Source: Nannocystis bainbridge
GTDB taxonomy: Bacteria > Myxococcota_A > Polyangia > Nannocystales > Nannocystaceae
NCBI RefSeq assembly: GCF_028368995.1
Contig: NZ_JAQNDL010000001.1
Span: forward strand, 1,302,001-1,366,000
Direction of reading: 5' to 3'
Length of the DNA: 64,000 nucleotides
Shown piece by piece: positions 7,926 through 16,741 of the stretch (position 1 is its first letter; each line of letters opens with the position of its first letter). The notes beneath the pieces were generated by a model. It saw only the letters and a list, made by a program, of their open reading frames with translations, was not told where the DNA came from and ran no database searches. The position numbers and the translations under genes were made by a program.

Positions 7926-10043
7926 ATGTCGAACCCCCGCTTCGCCCTCCCTCTGAGCACGCTGGTGCTGCTCGTCGCGTGCAATCAAGTCAACTCCGCG
8001 CTCAGCAGGGGAGGCGAAGAGAAGGCCGCCGACAGCAACACCGAGGTCGTGGACGCCAAGGCGCCGCCCGCTCCGGCGGTGGCCGCGCCGCCGGCTCCGA
8101 CCGGGCCGGCGTCGGTCGACGAGCTGCTCGGCCTCGTCCACGACGGCGCGGCCTCGTACGTCATTTTCAAGGCTCCGGACGCGCTCCTCTCGCTGGCCGA
8201 GACCACCGCGAGCACCTTCGAGCAGCCGCTCACCACCCTCGTCGGCGCCACTTCGCCCACCGATCTTTCGCGGCTGACCGAGAGCTTCGCCCTTTTCAAG
8301 CACGGCGTCGCCGACGCCAAGGAGGCGCTCGCCAAGTCCGGCACCGACCTCGCGCGCGGCATCGTCGTCACCAGCACCTCGCTGAGCGACGACGACACCG
8401 TCATCACCTTCTCCGCCAGCAGCGGCGAGGCCGCCAAGGGCCTGCTCGCCGCCCTGAAGATCCCCGACGCCGCCACCATCGAGTGTCAGCCGACCGCCGC
8501 TCGCCCCGGCTACGTCACCTGCGCCAAGGACCAGGCCACCCTCGCCACCTACAAGCCCGGCGACGGCAAGGCCGCGCGCACCCGCCTGGGCGCCGCCCTG
8601 CCCGCGGTGGCGCTCGATGACCTGGCCCTGTTCGGCTACGTCACCGACGGCGACGTCCACTTCGGCCTCGACAAGCCGGCCGGCGGCGCGACCTTCCACC
8701 TCAGCGCCCCGCCGGACGCCCGCGAGCTCGTCACCACCCTCGCCCCCGGCCCCGCCGACCTCTTGAAGTTCGCCCCCGCCGGCACCGGCTTCATGTGGAT
8801 GAAGCTCGACCTCGACGAGCTCAAGAAGAAGGGCATGAACGACATCCCCCCGCCGTTCAGCGCCACCGTCAGCGCCTTTACCGGCGAGGTCCTGTTCGGC
8901 GGCAGCGCCGACCCGGCGGCCCTGCAGGCCCGCTTCGGCTTCAGCGACACCAGCACCCTGGCCCCGCTGGCCGACCTCGCGGTCGCGTTCGGCGGCCCGG
9001 CGATCCACAACAAGCCGATCCCCGACGTCCCCGGCAGCAAGGTCTCCTTCAAGGCCGAGAACGTCGAAGTCGGGGCCGTCAAGGTCAAGGCCCTGCACTT
9101 CGGCGCCAGCGGCGTCCCGCAGGCCAAGACCCTGGCCGACCAGCTCGGCCTGTCGCTCGACGCCTGGGTGTTCCCGGCCGAGGGCACCCTCGCCGCGGTC
9201 GTCGGCGCCGACGCCAGCAAGGTCGGCCTGATCAAGGCCGCCGCCAGCAGCGACGCCACCATCGCCGCCCTGCCGCCCGCCCTGGCCGCCTCCCTGCGCG
9301 CCGGCGAGGTCGGCTTCGTCGGCCACGTCCCGCTCGACGGCCTGCAGAGCCCCGCTCTGCTCAAGCTCCTCGACAGCGCCCTCGCCACCGTCCCCGGCTA
9401 CTCCTCCGCGAACGCCCGCTCGGCCCTGGGCGTGGTCGCCTCGCTGTCGAGCACCACCGTGTGGATCAGCGAGCACGCCAACACCGGCGTGATCCACTTC
9501 GCCCTGCAGTCGATCGGCAACACCACCGACGACGAGGGCAAGGAAGCCCTCGCCGCGGCCGCCAGCGCCGACCCCGTCAAGGCCTTCGCCGACCTCGCCA
9601 CCAAGTACCCGAGCTCGCCGCGGCTCGCCGCCTACCAGACCCGCGCTGGCCAGGGTGGCGCCGGCGCGCTGGTCGGCGGCTCGGCCCCGGCCCTGCTGCT
9701 CGCCGCCGGTGGCATGGCCGCCTTCTTCCGCTCGTCCGTCGACGCCCCGCCGCCGCCGGTGGTGGTCGAGGCCCCGGTGGCCGAGCCCCCGAAGCCCGAG
9801 AAGACCGAGCCGGCCAAGACCGAGACTCCGAAGACCGAGACTCCGAAGACCGAGACTCCGAAGACCGAGACTCCGAAGACCGAGACTCCGAAGACCGAGA
9901 CCCCGAAGACCGAGACCCCGAAGACCGAGACTCCGAAGACCGAGACTCCGAAGACCGAGACCCCGAAGACCGGCGGGATCAAGATCGACACCACGAAGGT
10001 CGAGCCGCGGGTGCCGCCGAAGCGCGTCGGCATCGAGAAGTGA
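7926..10043 (+). CDS. Large lipoprotein with C-terminal TPKTE repeats
   Basis: MSNPRFALPLSTLVLLVACNQ is a lipoprotein signal (lipobox LVAC). A ~550-residue region follows, rich in Ala/Asp/Gly, with repeating strand-helix pieces (DLLKFAPAGTGFMWMKLDLDELKK, SKVSFKAENVEVGAVKVKALHFGAS), as in large periplasmic or surface proteins. Near residue 575 there is a hydrophobic AGALVGGSAPALLLAAGG stretch, possibly a second membrane segment. Pro/Val/Glu sequence and ten TPKTE/G pentapeptides follow, ending in IKIDTTKVEPRVPPKRVGIEK. No family is recognised. The charged Pro/Lys/Glu tail could span the periplasm or bind peptidoglycan; that is only an analogy to TonB-like linkers. Confidence 0.75.
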   Translation: MSNPRFALPLSTLVLLVACNQVNSALSRGGEEKAADSNTEVVDAKAPPAPAVAAPPAPTGPASVDELLGLVHDGAASYVIFKAPDALLSLAETTASTFEQPLTTLVGATSPTDLSRLTESFALFKHGVADAKEALAKSGTDLARGIVVTSTSLSDDDTVITFSASSGEAAKGLLAALKIPDAATIECQPTAARPGYVTCAKDQATLATYKPGDGKAARTRLGAALPAVALDDLALFGYVTDGDVHFGLDKPAGGATFHLSAPPDARELVTTLAPGPADLLKFAPAGTGFMWMKLDLDELKKKGMNDIPPPFSATVSAFTGEVLFGGSADPAALQARFGFSDTSTLAPLADLAVAFGGPAIHNKPIPDVPGSKVSFKAENVEVGAVKVKALHFGASGVPQAKTLADQLGLSLDAWVFPAEGTLAAVVGADASKVGLIKAAASSDATIAALPPALAASLRAGEVGFVGHVPLDGLQSPALLKLLDSALATVPGYSSANARSALGVVASLSSTTVWISEHANTGVIHFALQSIGNTTDDEGKEALAAAASADPVKAFADLATKYPSSPRLAAYQTRAGQGGAGALVGGSAPALLLAAGGMAAFFRSSVDAPPPPVVVEAPVAEPPKPEKTEPAKTETPKTETPKTETPKTETPKTETPKTETPKTETPKTETPKTETPKTETPKTGGIKIDTTKVEPRVPPKRVGIEK
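9825..9974 (+). repeat. 15-bp tandem repeat encoding TPKTE
   Basis: Ten consecutive 15-bp units (ACTCCGAAGACCGAG with T/C variation at one position) encode nine TPKTE and a final TPKTG. The near identity of the units suggests recent slippage expansion. Confidence 0.95.
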
Positions 10044-10064
10044 CGGCGAGGCGCGCGCGACTCC

Positions 10065-10079
10065 GAGCGAAAATCGCTC
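10065..10079 (+). terminator. Weak stem-loop after the TPKTE lipoprotein gene
   Basis: GAGCGA-AAA-TCGCTC is a 6-bp stem with a 3-nt loop, 22 bp after the stop. There is no T-tract, so a terminator role is tentative. Confidence 0.3.
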
Positions 10080-10083
10080 CGAC

Positions 10084-10101
10084 TCGCACGTGCACGTACG
10101 A
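10084..10101. promoter_or_regulatory. Operator-like inverted repeat, site A
   Basis: TCGCACGT-GC-ACGTACGA is an inverted repeat with one mismatch. It shares the ACGTGnACGTA core with the perfect site 160 bp downstream. Candidate binding site for the MerR-type regulator. Confidence 0.4.
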
Positions 10102-10242
10102 TTGATGCCCTCGACCTCGGGCGATCGCGGACCGGCCCCGGCCATTCCGCGGTCGCCCTTGGCCTTTTCCATCGCGTTTCCTCGCGCGGAACGGCGGTTG
10201 ACAGCGGCTCGGCCGCGTGTCAGTTTTTGACCACCGCCTCAA

Positions 10243-10262
10243 CTCTTACGTGTACGTAAGAG
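10243..10262. promoter_or_regulatory. Operator-like perfect inverted repeat, site B
   Basis: CTCTTACGTGTACGTAAGAG has 9-bp arms around a GT centre and ends 38 bp before the merR start. It is in the right place and of the right shape for autoregulation by a MerR-family dimer controlling the isc operon. A TTGACC (10227-10232) just upstream could be a -35, but the -10 is not clear. Confidence 0.6.
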
Positions 10263-10300
10263 ATACTTTCCTCCGCACGACGGCACAGGTTGAGGGTCTC

Positions 10301-11047
10301 ATGAGCATCAGTGAAGCCAAGCCCACGCTCGCGGCGACCGCCGGGGTCACCCGCCCCGGCCGGATCAAGATCGGCGAGCTCGCGCGCAAGACCGGCAAGA
10401 CCCCGCGGGCCCTGCACCTTTACGAGGAGATGGGCCTGCTCGTCCCGAGCGCGCGGACCGAGGGCGGTTTCCGCCTCTACGGGCCCGACGAGGTCGCCCG
10501 GGTCTACTGGATCACCAAGCTCCAGGACATCGGCTTCAGCTTGCCGCAGATCCAGAGCCTCCTGGGCACGGTGGCCGCCTCGCAGACCGCCCCCGAGGCG
10601 ATGAACAGCGTGCGCGAGCTGTTCCGCGGCAAGCTCGACGACACGCGGGCTCAGGTCACCCGGCTCTTGCAGCTCGAGCGCGACCTGTCCGAGAGTCTCG
10701 CCTACCTCGAGGGTTGTCGCCTCTGCCAGGAGCCTGCCAAGCCGGACGCCTGCACCAACTGCATCAGCGAGCGCCGCAGCGACGAGCCGACCCCGTCGCT
10801 GGTGGTCGGCATCCACCGCAAGCCGGGCGTCGAGCCCGGCGCGCGGGCCTGCGCGATCGAGTCGGCCGCCGGCGGCCGCCTCGCCGACCTGTCCCCCAGG
10901 ACATCCGACCTGTCCCTGCGGACATCCGCGCCCGACCTGTCCCCGAGGACATCCGGGCCCGAGCTGGCCGCTCGCCCCGCCGAATTCGCCGCCCGCCCCG
11001 ACGGGCGCGCCGCCGCCGCCAACGAGCCCGAGGGCACCTTCCCATGA
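10301..11047 (+). CDS. MerR-family regulator with a Cys-cluster, head of the isc operon
   Basis: Residues ~22-90 form a MerR winged helix ([26 protein letters not shown], then [34 protein letters not shown]). A long coiled-coil dimerisation helix follows. [19 protein letters not shown] has four Cys as C-x2-C-x8-C-x2-C, well placed to bind an iron-sulfur cluster or metal at the effector position. The ATG at 10301 (MSISEAK) is chosen because it starts just before the domain and lies downstream of the palindrome. The tail (residues ~190-248) is low complexity and contains three in-frame CATG-14 elements. Its TGA overlaps the iscS ATG, so the two are translationally coupled. Role: probable sensor-regulator of Fe-S assembly in place of IscR (inference). 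Confidence 0.85.
   Translation: MSISEAKPTLAATAGVTRPGRIKIGELARKTGKTPRALHLYEEMGLLVPSARTEGGFRLYGPDEVARVYWITKLQDIGFSLPQIQSLLGTVAASQTAPEAMNSVRELFRGKLDDTRAQVTRLLQLERDLSESLAYLEGCRLCQEPAKPDACTNCISERRSDEPTPSLVVGIHRKPGVEPGARACAIESAAGGRLADLSPRTSDLSLRTSAPDLSPRTSGPELAARPAEFAARPDGRAAAANEPEGTFP
10888..10953 (+). repeat. Three in-frame CATG-14 elements in the merR tail
   Basis: CCTG/CATC pairs at 10888/10902, 10909/10923 and 10936/10950 are each 14 bp apart. The pairs are 21 and 27 bp apart, both multiples of three. They encode [14 protein letters not shown] and DLSPRTS. Confidence 0.8.
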
Positions 11048-12270
11048 CCGACATCAAGCGCCCGATCTACCTCGACTACGCCGCCACGTGCCCCGTGGAC
11101 CCACGTGTCCTCGAGGCCATGTTGCCGTATTTCAGCGACCGCTACGGCAACGCCGCCAGCCGCACCCACGTGTTCGGCTGGCAGGCGGAGGAGGCCGTCG
11201 AGGCCGCGCGCCGCGAGATCGCCACCTCGCTCAACGCCGACCCGAAGGAGATCACCTTCACGAGCGGCGCCACCGAGTCCAACAACCTGGCGATCAAGGG
11301 CGTCGTCGAGTACCTGGCCGAGACCGGCAAGAAGCACATCGTCACCGCCGTCACCGAGCACAAGGCGGTCCTCGACACCTGCAAGCACCTCGAGCGTCAC
11401 GGCTGCGAGGTCACTTACTTGCAGGTCGCGATCGACGGCCGGATCACCCCGGAGCAGGTCGCGGCGGCCCTGCGGCCCGACACCGCGATCGTCTCGCTGA
11501 TGTTCGCCAACAACGAGACCGGCGTGATCCAGCCGATCACCGAGATCGGCGCCGCCTGCCGCGCGGCGGGGGTGCTGTTCCACACCGACGCCGTGCAGGC
11601 GTTCGGCAAGATCCCGGTCGACGTCGAGGCCATGAACATCGACCTCGCCAGCCTCAGCGCCCACAAGCTCTACGGGCCCAAGGGCGTCGGCGCCCTGTAC
11701 ATCCGTCGCCGCAAGCCGCGCGTCCGGATCGCCCCGCAGATCCACGGCGGCGGCCACGAGCGCGGCACCCGCTCGGGCACCCTCAACGTCCCGGGCATCG
11801 TCGGCTTCGGCTACGCGGCCAAGCTGGCGCGCGAGGAGCTGGCCAGCGAGTCGGCCCGCCTGTTCGAGCTGCGCGAGCACCTGCGCCGGCGCCTGGTCAC
11901 GGAGATCCCGCACGCGATCGTCAACGGTTCGCTCGAGCATCGCCTGCCCGGAACCCTCAACATCAGCTTCGCCTACGTCGAGGGCGAGAGCCTGCTCATG
12001 GGACTCAAGGACATCGCAGTCTCCTCGGGCTCGGCCTGCACCTCGGCCAGCCTGGAGCCGAGCTACGTCCTGAAAGCCATGGGCCTCGACGACGAGATGG
12101 CGCACTCGAGCCTGCGCATCACGATGGGCCGGTTCACCACCCGTGAGGAACTCGACTTCGTCGCCGACCTCATCGGGCGCGAGGTCGCCCGCCTGCGCGA
12201 CATGTCCCCGCTGTGGGAGATGGTCCAGGAGGGCGTCGACCTCCGCACCATCGAGTGGACCCCGCACTGA
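11044..12270 (+). CDS. iscS: Cysteine desulfurase IscS
   Basis: A 408-residue PLP enzyme that takes sulfur from L-cysteine for Fe-S cluster assembly on IscU. Visible motifs: [14 protein letters not shown] at the N-terminus, [11 protein letters not shown], the TAVTEHKAV His region, [15 protein letters not shown] with the PLP-binding Lys, and the catalytic Cys loop [17 protein letters not shown] typical of group I (IscS/NifS) enzymes. The C-terminal [15 protein letters not shown] matches the IscS end that contacts IscU. The ATG overlaps the merR stop. iscU follows after 67 bp. Confidence 0.97.
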   Translation: MTDIKRPIYLDYAATCPVDPRVLEAMLPYFSDRYGNAASRTHVFGWQAEEAVEAARREIATSLNADPKEITFTSGATESNNLAIKGVVEYLAETGKKHIVTAVTEHKAVLDTCKHLERHGCEVTYLQVAIDGRITPEQVAAALRPDTAIVSLMFANNETGVIQPITEIGAACRAAGVLFHTDAVQAFGKIPVDVEAMNIDLASLSAHKLYGPKGVGALYIRRRKPRVRIAPQIHGGGHERGTRSGTLNVPGIVGFGYAAKLAREELASESARLFELREHLRRRLVTEIPHAIVNGSLEHRLPGTLNISFAYVEGESLLMGLKDIAVSSGSACTSASLEPSYVLKAMGLDDEMAHSSLRITMGRFTTREELDFVADLIGREVARLRDMSPLWEMVQEGVDLRTIEWTPH

Positions 12271-12337
12271 TTGACTTCCGGGGCCGCCGGCCCCAATCAC
12301 TACCCGGCACGAGAGCCCCGGGCCCGAGACAACCGCC

Positions 12338-12748
12338 ATGGCATACAGCAACAAAGTCATCGAGCACTACGAGCACCCGCGCAACGTCGGCAGCCTCGAC
12401 AAGGGCGACGCCACCGTCGGCACCGGCATCGTCGGCGCCCCCGCCTGCGGCGACGTGATGAAGCTGCAGATCAAGGTCGAGAACGGCGTCATCACCGACG
12501 CCAAGTTCAAGACCTACGGCTGCGGCTCCGCCATCGCCAGCTCGAGCCTGGTCACCGAGTGGGTCAAGGGCATGAGCGTCGACCAGGCCATGCAGATCAA
12601 GAACAGCCAGATCGCCGAGGAGCTGTCGCTCCCGCCGGTCAAGATCCACTGCTCGGTCCTCGCCGAGGACGCGATCAAGGCCGCCATCCGCGACTTCCAG
12701 CAGAAGCAGGGCGGCGCGCCCGCCGGCGAAGACGAGCCCCAGCACTGA
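12338..12748 (+). CDS. iscU: Fe-S cluster scaffold IscU
   Basis: A 136-residue scaffold with the three conserved cluster-ligand Cys in [23 protein letters not shown] and [11 protein letters not shown], and the adjacent Asp. LPPVK, the peptide recognised by the chaperone HscA, is intact just before the third Cys. It receives sulfur from IscS and iron, and hands the cluster on with HscB/HscA. The end ([12 protein letters not shown]) is a short variable tail. Confidence 0.97.
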   Translation: MAYSNKVIEHYEHPRNVGSLDKGDATVGTGIVGAPACGDVMKLQIKVENGVITDAKFKTYGCGSAIASSSLVTEWVKGMSVDQAMQIKNSQIAEELSLPPVKIHCSVLAEDAIKAAIRDFQQKQGGAPAGEDEPQH

Positions 12749-12753
12749 CCGCC

Positions 12754-13086
12754 ATGCCGAGCCTCACCGTCACCTCGCGCGCCGCCAAGATCATGCGCGA
12801 CCAGCTGGCCCGCCGCGGCACCCCGCAGGCGGCGATCCGCCTCGGTATCCGCGGCGGCGGCTGCACCGGCTACTCGTACCTGTTCGAGTTCGAGGACAAG
12901 CCGCCGCGGGCCAACGACCTGGTCGTCGAGCAGGACGGCGTGCGCGTCGTCGTCGACCCCAAGAGCCTGTTCTACCTCGACGGCACCGAGGTCGACTTCG
13001 AGACCGGCATGCGCGGCCACGGGTTCAAGTTCAAGAACCCGAACACCAAGGACGCGTGCGGCTGCGGCGAGTCGATCTCGTTCTGA
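12754..13086 (+). CDS. iscA: IscA/ErpA-type Fe-S carrier
   Basis: An A-type carrier of 110 residues. The three conserved Cys are present: GGGCTGYSY and the C-terminal [22 protein letters not shown] and [12 protein letters not shown] are family blocks. It accepts or transfers clusters downstream of IscU. The ATG is 5 bp after the iscU stop, indicating one transcript. Confidence 0.95.
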   Translation: MPSLTVTSRAAKIMRDQLARRGTPQAAIRLGIRGGGCTGYSYLFEFEDKPPRANDLVVEQDGVRVVVDPKSLFYLDGTEVDFETGMRGHGFKFKNPNTKDACGCGESISF

Positions 13087-13106
13087 CCGCGGCTGCCCTG
13101 CCCCCG

Positions 13107-13176
13107 CCTCTCCTGAGCGACCTGTCCCTTCGGACCTGCCCGATCGAGCCTGTCCCTTCGGACCTGTCCTTACGAT
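13107..13176. repeat. CATG-14 array (CCTG variant) between iscA and hscB
   Basis: CCTG at 13121, 13135, 13149 and 13163 with exact 14-bp spacing, plus a degenerate CCTC at 13107. Two units are CCTGTCC-CTTC-GGACCTG. It splits the isc operon into an iscSUA part and an hscBA-fdx part, and could modulate expression across the junction. Confidence 0.8.
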
Positions 13177-13188
13177 CTCCCCCCGGCC

Positions 13189-13701
13189 ATGTCCGTCGAC
13201 ACCGACCCATTCGCCCTGTTCGACCTGCCGCGCCGGCACGCCGCCGCGCGCGAGGCGATCGAGCAGCGTTACCTCGAGCTGTCGCGGGCAGCCCACCCCG
13301 ACAACGTCGTCGGCGAGGGCACCGCGGCCCGCCGCGCCGCGGTCGAGCGCGCCAGCGCCATCAACGCCGCCTACCGGACCTTGCGCGACCCGGCCCTGCG
13401 CGCCGAGGCGCTGGTCAAGCTCGGCGGCATCGACCTCGACAGCACCGACGCCGAGCGCGGCGCGCCGCACCCGACCCAGGCGTTCCTGCTCGAGATGATC
13501 GACCTGCGCGAGCGCCTCGAAGACGGCGGCCCGGCCGGCGTCGCCGCCGTGCGCGACGACGTCGAGGCCCGCAGCGACGCCGCCCTCGACGCCGCGGTCG
13601 CGGCCCTCGACGCCGGCGAGGTCCGCCGCGCCGCCGAGCAGCTGGTCGCGCGCCGCTACTTCCAGCGCTTCCTCGACGAGACCGACAGCAGCGCCCCATG
13701 A
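13189..13701 (+). CDS. hscB: J-domain co-chaperone HscB
   Basis: A 170-residue protein. The J-domain at residues ~5-70 has the HPD tripeptide (SRAAHPDN) that stimulates HscA ATPase. The C-terminal part from ~85 ([15 protein letters not shown] ... [10 protein letters not shown]) is the three-helix domain that binds IscU. Length and architecture match HscB (~170 residues). Its TGA overlaps the hscA ATG. Confidence 0.93.
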   Translation: MSVDTDPFALFDLPRRHAAAREAIEQRYLELSRAAHPDNVVGEGTAARRAAVERASAINAAYRTLRDPALRAEALVKLGGIDLDSTDAERGAPHPTQAFLLEMIDLRERLEDGGPAGVAAVRDDVEARSDAALDAAVAALDAGEVRRAAEQLVARRYFQRFLDETDSSAP

Positions 13702-15731
13702 CCAGCGTCTCCATCCACGACACCGGCGCGCTGTTCCAGATCGCCGAGCCGACCGACTCGCGCCGCGCCCCACGCCGTCCTGGCCGCGGGATCGGCATCG
13801 ACCTCGGCACTACCAACAGCCTGGTCGCGCTCGCCCCCCACGGCGCCGCCCCGCGGGTCCTCCGCGACAGCGCGGGCAGCGGCCTGGTCCCCTCGGTGGT
13901 CGCCTACACCGCCGATCCCCCGCTGGTCGGCCGCGCCGCCCAGGCGCTGCAGGCGGAGCACCCGAGCCAGGTGCTGAGCAGCGTCAAGCGGCTGATGGGC
14001 CGCGGCCTCGCCGACATCAACTTCGCCCACCCGTATCACCTGTCCGAAGAGACACCCGGTCTCCTGCGCATTTGTGTAGGCTCGCCTCCCGGCTCGCAGG
14101 TCGGCTCGCTTCCCGGCTCGCAGGACGCACCTGGCCTTTCGGCCAGCTCGCGCCGCGTCACCCCGACGGAGGTGTCGGCGGCGATCTTGCGCGAGCTCAA
14201 GCTGCGCGCCGAGGCCGAGCTGGGCGAGCCGTGCGACGGCGCCGTGATCACGGTGCCGGCCTACTTCGACGACGCCCAGCGCCAGGCCACCCGCGACGCC
14301 GGGCGCATCGCCGGCCTGCAGGTCTACCGCCTGCTCGCCGAACCGACCGCGGCCGCGCTCGCCTACGGCCTCGACCGCGGCGGCGAGGGCCTGTTCGCCG
14401 TCTACGACCTCGGCGGCGGCACCTTCGACGTCTCGATCCTGCGCCTTCACAAGGGCGTGTTCCAGGTCCTGGCGACCGGGGGCGACAGCGCCCTCGGCGG
14501 CGACGACTTCGACCGCGCGCTCGCGGCTCACCTGCTCCAAAAGGCAGGTTCTTCCGAGCCCTCGCCCAACCAGCTCGACGCCGCCCGCCTGGCTGCCCGC
14601 GCGGCCAAGGAGCGCCTGACCGAAGAGACAGCCACGCGCGTCGCCCTGCCCGGCCTGCCCGAGCTCGAGGTCACGCGCGCCGAGTTCGACGCGCTGATCG
14701 AGCCGTTGGCCCAGCGGACCCTCCGCGCCTGCCGCCAGGCGCTCAAGGACGCCGGCCTGCGGGCCCCCGAGCTCGACGGCGTGGTCCTCGTCGGCGGCTC
14801 GACGCGGGTGCCGAAGGTCCGCGAGCTGGTGGCCGAAACCTTCAAGCGCCCGCCGCTGGCCGACATCGACCCCGACGAGGTCGTCGCCTGGGGCGCGGCG
14901 ATCCAGGCCGACATCCTCAGCGGCTCGGCGCGCGAGGGCGTCACCCTGCTCGACGTCGTCCCGCTCTCGCTCGGCCTCGAGACGATGGGCGGCATCGTCG
15001 AGAAGATCATCCCGCGCAACGCGACCATCCCGATCGCCGCGCGCCAGGTGTTCACCAACTACGCCGAGCACCAGACCGGCATGGTCATCCACGCGGTCCA
15101 GGGCGAGCGCGAGCTGGCCCGCGACTGCCGCAGCCTGGCCCGCTTCGACCTCAAGGGCATCCCGCGGCTGCCGCCGTCGATGGCCCGCGTCGAGGTCACC
15201 TTCCAGCTCGACGCCGACGCCCTGCTCACCGTCTCGGCGCGCGAGCTGATGACCGGCGTGCGCCAGTCGGTCGAGGTCAAGCCGACCTACGGCCTGTCCG
15301 AGGAGGAGGTCGACCGCCTCGTCATGGACAGCCTCGACCACGCCGGCGACGACTACGCCCGCCGCAACGCCGCCGAGGCGCGCGTCGAGCTCGGCCGCGT
15401 CGTCCTGGCCCTGCGCACCGCCGTCACCGAGGTCGGCCACCTGCGCGACCTGCTGCCCGACGACGAGCGCGTCCGCCTCGAGGCCGCGCTGGCCGCCGCC
15501 GACGCCGCCATGGCCGACCCCGACGCCGTCGCCGAGCCGCTGAACCGCGCCCGCACTGCGCTCGAGAAGATCAGCGAGCCGTTCGCCCGCCGCCGCATGG
15601 AGCGGGCCCTCAACGCCGGCATGGCCGGCAAGAGCCTCCACGACATCGAGCGCGCGCTGGCCGACGAAGAGGCGCTGCAAGAGAAGCGCGCCGGCCACTC
15701 CCCCGAGCTGCTCGAACCCGAAGAGCCCTGA
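13698..15731 (+). CDS. hscA: Hsp70-family chaperone HscA with an expanded loop
   Basis: A 677-residue Hsp70. Phosphate-1 loop [23 protein letters not shown] [77 protein letters not shown]. The substrate domain starts near residue 385 ([17 protein letters not shown]), and the helical lid follows. It drives cluster release from IscU by binding LPPVK. From memory of E. coli HscA, the segment between the HPYHL and VSAAIL regions is ~20 residues longer here. That extra piece (14079-14147) is a GSxPGSQ repeat followed by a CATG-14 hairpin. All core motifs are intact, so it should be active. Confidence 0.95.
   Translation: MTSVSIHDTGALFQIAEPTDSRRAPRRPGRGIGIDLGTTNSLVALAPHGAAPRVLRDSAGSGLVPSVVAYTADPPLVGRAAQALQAEHPSQVLSSVKRLMGRGLADINFAHPYHLSEETPGLLRICVGSPPGSQVGSLPGSQDAPGLSASSRRVTPTEVSAAILRELKLRAEAELGEPCDGAVITVPAYFDDAQRQATRDAGRIAGLQVYRLLAEPTAAALAYGLDRGGEGLFAVYDLGGGTFDVSILRLHKGVFQVLATGGDSALGGDDFDRALAAHLLQKAGSSEPSPNQLDAARLAARAAKERLTEETATRVALPGLPELEVTRAEFDALIEPLAQRTLRACRQALKDAGLRAPELDGVVLVGGSTRVPKVRELVAETFKRPPLADIDPDEVVAWGAAIQADILSGSAREGVTLLDVVPLSLGLETMGGIVEKIIPRNATIPIAARQVFTNYAEHQTGMVIHAVQGERELARDCRSLARFDLKGIPRLPPSMARVEVTFQLDADALLTVSARELMTGVRQSVEVKPTYGLSEEEVDRLVMDSLDHAGDDYARRNAAEARVELGRVVLALRTAVTEVGHLRDLLPDDERVRLEAALAAADAAMADPDAVAEPLNRARTALEKISEPFARRRMERALNAGMAGKSLHDIERALADEEALQEKRAGHSPELLEPEEP
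14079..14147 (+). repeat. In-frame 24-bp duplication plus CATG-14 hairpin inside hscA
   Basis: GGCTCGCCTCCCGGCTCGCA and a near copy start at 14079 and 14103 (24 bp, eight codons, [16 protein letters not shown]). Then CCTG at 14130 and CAGC at 14144 form CTGGCC-TTTC-GGCCAG. Confidence 0.75.
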
Positions 15732-15738
15732 GAATCGC

Positions 15739-16083
15739 ATGCCGACCGTCACCTTCATCGGCCCCCATGGCACCAAGGTCGTCGAGGCCGAGCCCGACGA
15801 GACCCTGCTCGATCTCGCCGAGCGCCACGACATCATGATGGGCTCCGCCTGCGGAGGCGTGTGCGCCTGCTCGTCGTGCCACTGCTACGTCCGCCAGGGC
15901 CTCCCGACCCTGCCCGAGATGTCCGACGCCGAGAGCGACCGCCTCGACATGGGCTTCGACGTCCGCCCCTACAGCCGCCTCGGCTGCCAGGTCAAGATCG
16001 GCAAGGCCGACCTCGTCGTCGAGCTCACGCAAGAGTCGATCCGCACCTGGTACGACGAGCACCCCCAGGCGCGCAAGCCCTGA
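15739..16083 (+). CDS. fdx: Isc [2Fe-2S] ferredoxin
   Basis: A 114-residue adrenodoxin-type ferredoxin. Cluster Cys are in ACGGVCACSSCHCYV, with the fourth in SRLGCQVKIG. The C-terminal DEHP region resembles other Isc ferredoxins. It supplies electrons for cluster assembly on IscU. The ATG is 7 bp after hscA. A CATG-14 array begins 5 nt after its stop and so marks the 3' end of the isc operon. Confidence 0.95.
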   Translation: MPTVTFIGPHGTKVVEAEPDETLLDLAERHDIMMGSACGGVCACSSCHCYVRQGLPTLPEMSDAESDRLDMGFDVRPYSRLGCQVKIGKADLVVELTQESIRTWYDEHPQARKP

Positions 16084-16087
16084 GCGT

Positions 16088-16161
16088 CCTGCTGTAAGGG
16101 ACATGCTCGTGAGGCCATGTCCTTCGGGACATGGCGAAAAGAGCATGCCCGCTAGCGCACC
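16088..16161. repeat. CATG-14 array, 3' end of the isc operon
   Basis: Boxes at 16088 (CCTG), 16102, 16116, 16130, 16144 (CATG) and 16158 (CACC), all 14 bp apart. The 16116/16130 pair is CATGTCC-TTCG-GGACATG, a UUCG-type tetraloop hairpin. Confidence 0.85.
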
Positions 16162-16183
16162 TTCGGGTCGTGCGCCGCGAGTC

Positions 16184-16388
16184 ATCGGCGCAACCGAGTA
16201 GCGACCCAGCTAGCAGTCGGCGCTGCCACGACCTGTCCGGGTCGCGGCTCATCGGCGCAACCGAGTAGCGCTTCAGCACGAAGCCGGCGCTGCCACGTCC
16301 TGCCCGTCGGTTCGCGGGACAACGGCGCAACCGACTGGCGGCCCGCTCGAGGTCGGCGCTGTCACGCCCGATCCGGAACAGCTGATCC
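16184..16388. repeat. Three diverged tandem copies of a ~67-70 bp unit
   Basis: Copies start at 16184, 16251 and 16321. Each begins with (AT)CGGCGCAACCGA and contains GTCGGCGCTGCCACG or a close variant ~35 bp later. The 16084-16741 gap otherwise holds only the array before it and a promoter near 16730. I see no gene in the remaining ~350 bp. Confidence 0.75.
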
Positions 16389-16729
16389 CGTCCAGCGAGC
16401 TCCGAATCATCGTTCGCTACGAACGCGACGTCGCATCGGAGCGTCGGCTCCTGTGTCGACTTGCCCGAGCCGCTCTCGTGAGCGGCCGACGATCTCGGCG
16501 AGCCCGCCGCCACATCCTCTTGAACAGCGTCTCGCGTGCGCTGCGGGCGGCGTGCCGCCATCTGTGCGTCACATTTGGGGCGCTAATCGGGCCCCGTTGT
16601 TTGGGGACAAGAGCGGTGTTGCCGCCCGCAGCGTCCGCGAGGTCTGGCGAGCATGGGCCACGTGCGTGATCTGTTGAGGAACACGCGGCCTCACCTTCGC
16701 GTCGCCGCGCGCGCCTGCGGTGTGGGGGC

Positions 16730-16735
16730 TATAGT
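16730..16735 (+). promoter_or_regulatory. Putative -10 (TATAGT), leaderless start
   Basis: TATAGT ends 6 nt before the GTG at 16742. Confidence 0.5.
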
Positions 16736-16741
16736 CGCCGC

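Noticed and set aside
6705..10172. A very long minus-strand open frame (1155 codons) opposite the TPKTE lipoprotein gene
   Set aside because: Only its last ~371 codons (from 7820) look like a protein with a signal peptide. The rest is low-complexity Gly/Arg/Val antisense of a GC-rich gene.
10198..10203. TTGACA as the -35 of merR
   Set aside because: No acceptable -10 at 16-20 bp spacing; the true promoter could not be fixed by eye.
16453..16677. Small open frames in the gap before the M24 gene
   Set aside because: Arg/Ser/Ala-rich, overlapping in several frames, without start signals or motifs.
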